A stretch of DNA of 5,243 nucleotides from positions 1 through 5,243 of the forward strand of contig USAR01000123.1 in NCBI GenBank assembly GCA_900552605.1, in the 5' to 3' direction. Under the pieces are notes generated by a model that was not told where the DNA came from, searched no databases, and worked only from the letters and a program-made list of their open reading frames with translations. This DNA is from an uncultured Oscillospiraceae bacterium (GTDB taxonomy: Bacteria; Bacillota; Clostridia; Oscillospirales; Acutalibacteraceae). How positions within the stretch are numbered: position 1 is the stretch's first letter; each line of letters starts with the position of its first letter. The position numbers were made by a program, and so were the translations under genes. This document shows positions 1-5,243 of the stretch, piece by piece.

Positions 1-2753
1 GCAAAACCGATGACGGAAATTACAAATCCGATTTTGAGATATGGAGTTTCATATTTCAGCTCTATTTTGTGTGTGCCGCTTTCAAGCTCGATACCGCTAT
101 ACATAATATTCGTGCGCAGAAGCTTTGCTTCCTTGCCGTCAACATACGCCTTCCAGCCGCTTGAATACGGCAATGAAAGACACAGCAGCTTATTATCATT
201 TACGGTAATATCGCCTGTAATATTATTTGTCTTAAAGCTTACATTTTCAAGACACTCTTTTTTCAGTGCATTAATGCTGTTGTCCAATTCGTTCAAAGGC
301 TGCTCGATAACCGAAATATCATCAAAGGAATAACAGCCGATTTCGCCGAATTTTAACGTTATTACGTTCCGAGCATTTTTACTGTAGTAAAGGTTAAGCA
401 TATAATTATTTCTACCGACAGTATGCATATCCTTATTGGAAAAATAAGTTAGGAAATTACTGGTTTTACCACAAGAAGCGGTGATATTACACCTTGTCGA
501 CGGATTAAATTTCAGTTTTGCGTTTAAAATATTAAGCTTTTCGGAGAAGCCTTTTGCATTATTATAGTCATCGCTGAATTTTTTCTTATAATAACGCTCA
601 TTCTCAAAATTAACACCGTTGATTTGCACATAAAGCTCTTTATTAGCTGTGCCGTTAAAATAAAGCTTCATTGTAGCATTAGCCTTTGAAACAGTTATTT
701 TATTGCCGTTTTTGGTAACACCGCTTCCGCATTCCACAGTGTAAGGCAATGTAGCGTCGCTAAATGACAGTGTTTTTGTTGAAAGCTTTGTTTTTTCACC
801 GTCATCTATAATCGCAGTTTGCAACATTGCTTGCTGTCGTTTAGCAAAAGACAGCTTGTAGAACTCCGCAAAACTCATAGTGCTATCAAAGGTATAACCG
901 AACGGCAATATATTTTGAGCACTGTAAAGTCGATATGTTTTGCCGTCACTTTTCGATTTTGTTTTAGAAACATAGCTATAATTATACGGAACAGTTGCAA
1001 TATTATGTTCCGAAGTATCTGTTATAAAATATTGAGCGCAAGCGGCCGGCAACAGCATTGCCCGCGAATCAAGACCATGCAGCTTATAGTTAAGATTATT
1101 TCCGGCTGAAGTAAGCTGTAAATACTCTTGAATATTGGGGTTGATAAGACTCCAATAAAGCTTTGTTGAGCTTACTCCCAATGTAAGCGGATAATTTAAT
1201 TGCTCATTTTGATAACGTGAATTCTCAACACGCCAAAAACCGCCGTTTTCACTTTTTGAGGTTTTTTTAACGGCAAGCGTGCGCCGCTTGTTTAGCGTCT
1301 TGGCAGGTGTTCTTCTGTCGTGAAATTCCGTGATGTAAGTTTTCGTTTCTTTTGAATACATATATTTTGCCTGCGTTGCAACGCATAAAACAGCTAAAGT
1401 AAATGCACACACTCTGAAAACAGATTGCCTTTTAAAGGTGTGCTTTTTCAGGCGGATCTCAGGTATATCGGGGCAGATACACATAAATGTGACGCCGATT
1501 AAAAGCAAAACACATCCTGAAATAACGGCTTCCTTACCGTTGACCTTAAGTGACGCACAAACTAAAGTGTATAATACTCCGGCGAGAGAAATTAACACCC
1601 TTTGCTTTTTCGAAAGGCCTTCTTGCAAAATCGGAAGACCCTTTACAAACATAAAAGATATCAAAAACGCCCAGGCAAAAACCCAACGATTACACACGTA
1701 ACCAAAGCCGTTGAAAACGTGACCGAAAAACGGAAAAGCCAAGAACAGCAAAAATACAGCTGTCATTTTAAGCGTCCAATTGCGTTTTTCGCCGTTTAAA
1801 AGGTAAGCTACAGCGCCTATATACGCAAACGGCGCCATTCCTGTATATGTCCAATTTGATGAATCGACACCTACAAAAGCGGTAAAAAACCTTTTATATT
1901 GAGTATATCGATACAAAATTCCGAATTCATAAATGCCGCTAACCCGATTATTACCTAAAAATGCCATACAGTTAGGCAAAAACAGTACAGCAGCCATCAT
2001 AATGCCTATTGCTGAAAAAACCGCTATTTTGAGAAGATTAACGGTAATCGGCTTCCATTCCTTAATCCTGTAAATTGAAAGCAAGCGCACAAGTGCATAT
2101 ATCACCATTAAAATAGCAAGCATATAGAAAAAATAAAAATTAGAAACAGCCGCAACAAAAACCGCAAGAATCAACATCAACGGATTTTCATTTCTCATCA
2201 CTTTTTCTATTCCCAAAAACAAAAGAGGTAAATATATCATCGGGTTTGCGAAATAAGGGTGTCTGACAGCGGCAAACAATGCAAAAACGCTGAAGACATA
2301 TACCACACTTCCGCAAAGCGATGCCCACCGCGAGCATTTCATCTTTTTAGCATAGGCGCAAAAGGTTATGCCCGCAGCAAACATTCTTAAAACAATAGAA
2401 AAAGCATATCCCCATTCCGCAAAACGTGTGGGGGTTATAACAGAAATCAAAGCGAAAGGATCGCCGAAAACATAATAAGAGAGCGTTGTAAAAATATCGC
2501 CGCCGTAACCTATGCTGTTTTCCCACATCGGCAGCACAAATTTATGCTCGGTTACGAGAGTGCGAAAAAATTCTCTTACATATGTTCCGAGATAAATAAA
2601 TGAATTATAGTGCTGATAAAGTCCGTCATTCTTCCATACAAAGGATTTACCGTTTAAATAAAACTGCCAAAAGCAGAGAGCGGCACAAACCAAAAACAGC
2701 AAAGTATATAAAAAATAAAAATTCCTTTTTTTCGACAATGATAATGACATCAT
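1..2753 (-). CDS. YfhO-family polytopic membrane protein (3' end cut by window)
   Basis: The frame is open for 917 codons from ATG 2753 to the window edge; I translated it throughout and saw no stop or frameshift. Residues 1 to about 460 are mostly hydrophobic, roughly a dozen membrane helices, beginning with a helix at about 12-33. The first loop carries KNDGLYQH (D43), then YGGD (83-86) and GDPF (97-100), typical YfhO positions. Residues about 463-905 are soluble and include KLYWSLIN, GLDSRAMLL and, near the end, GWKAYVDGK (866-874), a hallmark of the family. The last hydrophobic stretch starts near residue 908 and is cut off; I expect 15-30 more residues. The start is supported by AGAGG at 2762-2766, eight bases upstream; a second ATG follows at once (2750). 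Known of the family: YfhO proteins resemble GT-C glycosyltransferases, and Bacillus subtilis YfhO is needed for GlcNAc decoration of lipoteichoic acid. Inference: this protein transfers sugar onto an envelope polymer outside the membrane; the substrate is unknown. D43 as the catalytic acid is a guess by analogy. Confidence 0.9.
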   Translation of the reverse strand, partial: MMSLSLSKKRNFYFLYTLLFLVCAALCFWQFYLNGKSFVWKNDGLYQHYNSFIYLGTYVREFFRTLVTEHKFVLPMWENSIGYGGDIFTTLSYYVFGDPFALISVITPTRFAEWGYAFSIVLRMFAAGITFCAYAKKMKCSRWASLCGSVVYVFSVFALFAAVRHPYFANPMIYLPLLFLGIEKVMRNENPLMLILAVFVAAVSNFYFFYMLAILMVIYALVRLLSIYRIKEWKPITVNLLKIAVFSAIGIMMAAVLFLPNCMAFLGNNRVSGIYEFGILYRYTQYKRFFTAFVGVDSSNWTYTGMAPFAYIGAVAYLLNGEKRNWTLKMTAVFLLFLAFPFFGHVFNGFGYVCNRWVFAWAFLISFMFVKGLPILQEGLSKKQRVLISLAGVLYTLVCASLKVNGKEAVISGCVLLLIGVTFMCICPDIPEIRLKKHTFKRQSVFRVCAFTLAVLCVATQAKYMYSKETKTYITEFHDRRTPAKTLNKRRTLAVKKTSKSENGGFWRVENSRYQNEQLNYPLTLGVSSTKLYWSLINPNIQEYLQLTSAGNNLNYKLHGLDSRAMLLPAACAQYFITDTSEHNIATVPYNYSYVSKTKSKSDGKTYRLYSAQNILPFGYTFDSTMSFAEFYKLSFAKRQQAMLQTAIIDDGEKTKLSTKTLSFSDATLPYTVECGSGVTKNGNKITVSKANATMKLYFNGTANKELYVQINGVNFENERYYKKKFSDDYNNAKGFSEKLNILNAKLKFNPSTRCNITASCGKTSNFLTYFSNKDMHTVGRNNYMLNLYYSKNARNVITLKFGEIGCYSFDDISVIEQPLNELDNSINALKKECLENVSFKTNNITGDITVNDNKLLCLSLPYSSGWKAYVDGKEAKLLRTNIMYSGIELESGTHKIELKYETPYLKIGFVISVIGF

Positions 2754-2778
2754 CTTTTTAACCTCTTAAGCAATTTAA

Positions 2779-2814
2779 AGGCGGGCAAACGGCACTATGC
2801 CGTCCGGTCCGCCT
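2779..2814 (-). other. GC-rich stem-loop in the leader of the YfhO-family gene
   Basis: The outer arms AGGCGG (2779-2784) and CCGCCT (2809-2814) pair over six bases. The inner arms ACGGC (2789-2793) and GCCGT (2799-2803) pair over five bases around the loop at 2794-2798, with a 4/5-base internal loop between the two helices. It lies between the predicted -10 box and the ribosome binding site, so it falls at or close to the 5' end of the messenger RNA. On the minus strand it is followed only by TTTAAATT, a poor U-tract, so I do not call it a terminator. A 5' stabilising hairpin or a weak attenuator are both possible. If transcription starts near 2810, part of the outer helix is lost. Confidence 0.5.
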
Positions 2815-2816
2815 AT

Positions 2817-2845
2817 ATAATACCATACTTTTTCACAAAAATCAA
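2817..2845 (-). promoter_or_regulatory. Predicted sigma-A promoter of the YfhO-family gene
   Basis: On the minus strand the -35 box is TTGATT (2840-2845), followed by a 17-base spacer and the -10 box TATTAT (2817-2822). TGG directly precedes the -10 box and supplies an extended -10 element. Transcription would begin around 2810-2813, giving a leader of about 57-60 bases. The -35 box sits inside the hairpin downstream of guaB. The call rests on consensus match and position alone. Confidence 0.65.
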
Positions 2846-2862
2846 CTATTATTAGCTGATTT
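2837..2862 (-). terminator. Probable weak intrinsic terminator after guaB
   Basis: The arms at 2839-2848 and 2853-2862 form a ten-base-pair helix with one G-U wobble, read on the minus strand, and a four-base loop (2849-2852). The minus-strand 3' arm runs into five consecutive T residues (2841-2837), three of which also pair within the stem. It begins about 30 bases past the guaB stop codon. The stem has only a few G-C pairs, so termination may be leaky. An operator for the overlapping promoter is an alternative reading. Confidence 0.5.
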
Positions 2863-2893
2863 ATCACATTATCTTACTTTTTTTTACATTCTT

Positions 2894-4402
2894 TTACTTA
2901 ACGTTTGTAAAGCTGTCGTTTTTAAGAATAACGTCGTGTGCACCGCCCTCAACAATACTTGTTGCGGAAACAAGCGTTATTTTCGCTTTCTTTTGAAGCT
3001 CCGGAATGGAAAGAGCACCGCAGTTGCACATTGTGGAGCGCACCTTGCTAAGCGACAAGCGAACGTTATCGGAAAGCTTGCCGGCATAAGGAACATATGA
3101 ATCAACGCCCTCTTCAAACGATAGTTTCTTAGCGCCGCCCATATCGTAACGCTGCCAATTGCGTGCACGGCTTGAACCCTCGCCCCAATACTCTTTATAA
3201 TAATTACCGTTAACGCTGAGCTTATTTGTTGGGCTTTCATCAAACCTTGCAAAGTATCTGCCGAGCATTATGAAATCTGCACCCATTGCAAGAGCCAATG
3301 TCATATGATAATCCTGCACAATGCCTCCGTCGGCGCAAACGGGAATATAAATGCCTGTTTTTTCGAAATACTCGTCACGAGCCGCACAGACATCAATAAG
3401 AGCGGTTGCCTGACCTCTGCCTATTCCCTTTTGCTCACGGGTAATGCAGATAGAGCCGCCGCCGATACCAACCTTTATAAAGTCAGCTCCGCACTCAGCT
3501 AAGAACATAAACCCCTCGCGGTCTACAACATTACCGGCGCCGACCTTAACACTGTCGCCGTATGTTTTACGAATATATTCGATTGTGAGCTTCTGCCACT
3601 CACTGAAGCCTTCCGACGAATCGATACAAAGTACATCTGCGCCGGCTTCTACAAGTGCCGGAACCCGCTCGGTGTAATCTCTGGTGTTAATACCTGCACC
3701 CACAATATACCTTTTGTTGTTATCGAGCAGCTCCAATCTATTTTGCTTGTGCGAATCATAGTCTTTTCTGAAAACGATATAACAAAGCTTATCTTCATTA
3801 TTAACAATAGGCAATGCGTTAAGCTTATTATCCCAAATGATATTATTTGCTTCTTTTAAAGAAATACCCTCTCGTGCGAAAATAAGCTTATCGAACGGTG
3901 TCATAAAATCACTTACAACGGTATCCGGTGTCATTCTGGAAACGCGGTAATCGCGGCTTGTTACAAGACCGAGCAGCCTGCCTGTTGCGGTGCCGTCTTC
4001 TGTGACAGGCATTGTGGAATATCCGTTTTCTTCCTTTAATGCCAAAACATCCGCCAACGTATCTGTTGGTTTAAGGTTAGAGGCACTTACAACGAAGCCT
4101 GCCTTGTACGATTTAACCGCGCGTACCATTTCAGCTTCACTTTCAACAGATTGCGAGCCGTAAATAAACGAAATACCGCCCTCTTTTGCAAGAGCAACTG
4201 CCATATTATTATCTGAAACCGACTGCATTATTGCCGAAACCAACGGTATGTTCATAGTAAGCGGCGGTTCTTCGCCTTTCTTAAATTTTACAACCGGTGT
4301 TTTAAGGCTTACATTATCAGGTATACACTCGCTTGAAGAGTAACCCGGAACGAGCAAGTACTCGTTAAATGTGTGCGACGGTTCACTGAAAAAATATGCC
4401 AT
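2894..4402 (-). CDS. guaB: IMP dehydrogenase with CBS domain pair
   Basis: This is a cytosolic enzyme that oxidises IMP to XMP with NAD+, the first committed step of GMP synthesis. It is complete at 502 residues, close to the usual 485-510. The catalytic TIM barrel is split by a CBS pair (about 115-155 and 163-216). Visible motifs are FNEYLLVPG (12-20), the first-strand region; DSSEG (261-265) and GAGNV (288-292), NAD/IMP-side motifs; [10 protein letters not shown] (312-321) with catalytic Cys319; ADGGI (357-361), the IMP phosphate/ribose site; [13 protein letters not shown] (379-391); and a mobile flap ending in Arg418-Tyr419, the pair that activates water. [11 protein letters not shown] (431-441) matches the family EGIEGRVPYKG. 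The CBS pair and flap exclude GMP reductase. The start has AAGGAG at 4412-4417, nine bases upstream. Several loops differ from the textbook enzyme: the IC-x-T threonine of the catalytic loop is Ile320 followed by Thr321, and the C-terminal ESHPH is EGGAH (485-489). It has its own promoter and very short leader, with no riboswitch visible. Confidence 0.95.
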   Translation of the reverse strand: MAYFFSEPSHTFNEYLLVPGYSSSECIPDNVSLKTPVVKFKKGEEPPLTMNIPLVSAIMQSVSDNNMAVALAKEGGISFIYGSQSVESEAEMVRAVKSYKAGFVVSASNLKPTDTLADVLALKEENGYSTMPVTEDGTATGRLLGLVTSRDYRVSRMTPDTVVSDFMTPFDKLIFAREGISLKEANNIIWDNKLNALPIVNNEDKLCYIVFRKDYDSHKQNRLELLDNNKRYIVGAGINTRDYTERVPALVEAGADVLCIDSSEGFSEWQKLTIEYIRKTYGDSVKVGAGNVVDREGFMFLAECGADFIKVGIGGGSICITREQKGIGRGQATALIDVCAARDEYFEKTGIYIPVCADGGIVQDYHMTLALAMGADFIMLGRYFARFDESPTNKLSVNGNYYKEYWGEGSSRARNWQRYDMGGAKKLSFEEGVDSYVPYAGKLSDNVRLSLSKVRSTMCNCGALSIPELQKKAKITLVSATSIVEGGAHDVILKNDSFTNVK

Positions 4403-4432
4403 AATTTTCTGCTCCTTGCTTTATTTTTACTA

Positions 4433-4461
4433 ATTATATATAAACCCGATAGAAAAGTCAA
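4433..4461 (-). promoter_or_regulatory. guaB: Predicted sigma-A promoter of guaB
   Basis: On the minus strand the -35 box is TTGACT (4456-4461), followed by a 17-base spacer and a perfect -10 box TATAAT (4433-4438). Transcription would start near 4426-4428, leaving a leader of only about 24-26 bases that holds the AAGGAG site and nothing else. That leaves no room for a guanine riboswitch or a leader attenuator. I saw no convincing PurR-box palindrome. Strong constitutive expression is the simplest inference. Confidence 0.8.
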
Positions 4462-4462
4462 G

Positions 4463-4507
4463 AAAAATCGGAGCTTCCGTAAAATCTTTACGAAAGCACC
4501 GATTTTT
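4463..4507 (-). terminator. Intrinsic terminator of the glycoside hydrolase gene
   Basis: The 21-base arms at 4463-4483 and 4487-4507 enclose a three-base loop (4484-4486). The minus-strand RNA has 19 Watson-Crick pairs, one G-U pair and one mismatch (4472/4498). The minus-strand 3' arm ends in TTTTT and is followed by CTTGACTTTT, a serviceable U-rich tail. It begins five bases after the hydrolase stop codon. On the plus strand the helix is followed by GACTCTTAA, so it works best for minus-strand transcription. Confidence 0.88.
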
Positions 4508-4512
4508 GACTC

Positions 4513-5243
4513 TTAATCTAACAATATTTCAACAATTTGTCTGCCGGTTGCGTTACAGCTTAAAAACGGCTCTGTTTCATTTCCGTTAAGTTTAAAGCTT
4601 TTTATATTGCTGCCGTTGCCGCTGATCTTAATATTTACTGTTGTCTCACGGTATTTAAGTCCTTTAAGCTCTGCCGAGCGAGCAAGAGTAGTGCCGACAG
4701 GATTAAACTCGATACCCTTTTCGGTAAAATCCATTCCCACAATATCCATTAAGCAGTTTCTTAAATAAGCGGTTGCGCTCCAGGTTTGGAAGGATTCCGA
4801 ATGCCAATCCTTAATGCCGCGATCGAGCCATTCCTGCTTTCCGCCGTACATCTCGCCCGTTTCCGGATGATAAAGCTCGGCGAACTGCATATATCTCAAG
4901 GCATTATCTGTTTCATTTGCAAATTCACGGTCAAATGCCGCTGTGTTCCGGTGTTTTGAAACAGCCGAAGCCCAAAAGCCTTCAATGTGCGGCCACACAG
5001 TGCCGCTATGCCTGCCGAAGCTTTTGCGGTCGGGTGTGAAATACCTTGCAAACGTCGGGTAAACGCACGGAATACCGTAACGTGTTATGTGTTGATTCTT
5101 GATAACCTTTTTTGCTTGCTCGCTGTCGGCAATACCGAAAAGCAGCGCAAACGAAACGCCCATTCCCTCTTGGCTGTCGCATCCGCCGAAATCGTCAACT
5201 ATATAAATATAGTTACCTTTCTCTTCAGACCAAAAGTGCTCGT
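4513..5243 (-). CDS. Alpha/alpha-toroid glycoside hydrolase, C-terminal part (5' end cut by window)
   Basis: The frame is open from the right edge to a TAA at 4513, giving 242 visible residues. The Met at 5163 is internal, because the frame and family-like sequence (SEEKGNYIY, GCDSQEGMG) continue upstream to 5241. Numbered from the edge, FGRHSGTVWPHIEGFW (76-90) resembles the HxGTVWP motif of (alpha/alpha)6-barrel enzymes such as glycogen-debranching amylo-1,6-glucosidases and related MGH1/GH63-like proteins. SESFQTWSATAYLRN (148-162) matches the QxWS helix of the same fold. Residues about 172-242 look like the small beta-sandwich that closes such proteins (LKGLKYRETTVNIKISG). Likely role: hydrolysis of an oligosaccharide or glycoside. 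I cannot name the substrate or GH family from this fragment, and the catalytic acids cannot be assigned; E87 and E149 are candidates. Whether it is secreted is unknown because the N-terminus is missing. It is the gene upstream of guaB but has its own strong terminator, so the two are probably not co-transcribed. Confidence 0.75.
   Translation of the reverse strand, partial: EHFWSEEKGNYIYIVDDFGGCDSQEGMGVSFALLFGIADSEQAKKVIKNQHITRYGIPCVYPTFARYFTPDRKSFGRHSGTVWPHIEGFWASAVSKHRNTAAFDREFANETDNALRYMQFAELYHPETGEMYGGKQEWLDRGIKDWHSESFQTWSATAYLRNCLMDIVGMDFTEKGIEFNPVGTTLARSAELKGLKYRETTVNIKISGNGSNIKSFKLNGNETEPFLSCNATGRQIVEILLD

Noticed and set aside
10..333. Plus-strand open frame of about 107 codons at the left end.
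   Set aside because: It is antisense to the conserved C-terminal YfhO sequence and has no recognisable protein features or ribosome binding site.
819..1799. Three plus-strand open frames (819-1109, 1438-1701, 1602-1799).
   Set aside because: All lie opposite the continuous YfhO-family reading frame. Their compositions look like reverse-complement shadows, and two of them overlap each other.
2754..2893. Riboswitch in the leader of the YfhO-family gene.
   Set aside because: Only one simple two-helix hairpin is present, and the predicted leader of about 60 bases is too short and unlike the known purine, c-di-GMP or T-box aptamers I can recall.
2866..2899. Imperfect direct repeat: two 14-base copies (2866-2879 and 2886-2899, 12 of 14 identical) 20 bases apart, the second overlapping the guaB stop codon.
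   Set aside because: It lies in low-complexity T-rich sequence where such similarity is expected by chance, and only two copies exist.
2977..3677. Short open frames over guaB (minus 2977-3252; plus 3305-3502 and 3444-3677).
   Set aside because: They overlap the best-conserved catalytic part of IMP dehydrogenase in other frames and have no independent support.
2894..4402. GMP reductase as the identity of the barrel enzyme.
   Set aside because: The inserted CBS pair, the Arg-Tyr flap and the length of 502 residues all point to IMP dehydrogenase; GMP reductases lack the CBS pair and the flap.
5161..5163. ATG at 5163 as the start of the glycoside hydrolase.
   Set aside because: The same frame stays open to the window edge with family-like sequence and no ribosome binding site ahead of this codon, so the gene is truncated by the window rather than starting there.

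Overview
The window looks like ordinary chromosome from a low-GC Gram-positive bacterium, most likely an anaerobic gut-type member of the Clostridia (Oscillospirales/Ruminococcus-like). The reasons are the AT-rich base composition, near-consensus sigma-A promoters, AAGGAG-type ribosome binding sites, compact intrinsic terminators, a YfhO-family membrane protein, and an IMP dehydrogenase variant that I associate from memory with that group. This placement is an inference; there is no rRNA or phylogenetic marker search behind it.

Layout, all genes on the minus strand, so read from right to left. (1) Positions 5243-4513 hold the C-terminal 242 residues of an alpha/alpha-toroid glycoside hydrolase whose start lies beyond the right edge. 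(2) Positions 4512-4403 form a compact junction: a strong hairpin terminator for the hydrolase, one base, then a near-perfect sigma-A promoter for the next gene. (3) Positions 4402-2894 encode a complete 502-residue IMP dehydrogenase (guaB), the first committed step of GMP synthesis. (4) Positions 2893-2754 are a second junction: a weaker AU-rich hairpin downstream of guaB that overlaps the -35 box of an extended -10 promoter, followed by a GC-rich stem-loop at or near the start of the next transcript. (5) From 2753 to the left edge runs a very long YfhO-family polytopic membrane protein. Its 917 visible residues include a membrane-embedded N-terminal half and a large soluble region, and only the last membrane segment is cut off.

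The three genes are co-directional, but each appears to be its own transcription unit, so the window does not read as an operon or a dedicated system. A glycoside hydrolase, a nucleotide-synthesis housekeeping enzyme and a cell-envelope membrane protein have no obvious shared pathway. I found no mobile element, CRISPR array, tRNA, rRNA or recognisable riboswitch. No gene-free stretch exceeds about 140 bases. The points worth a second look are the divergent active-site motifs of the IMP dehydrogenase, the terminator/promoter overlaps, the stem-loop in the yfhO-family leader, and a basic cluster in the YfhO-family protein. I did not find convincing evidence for a new biological system.
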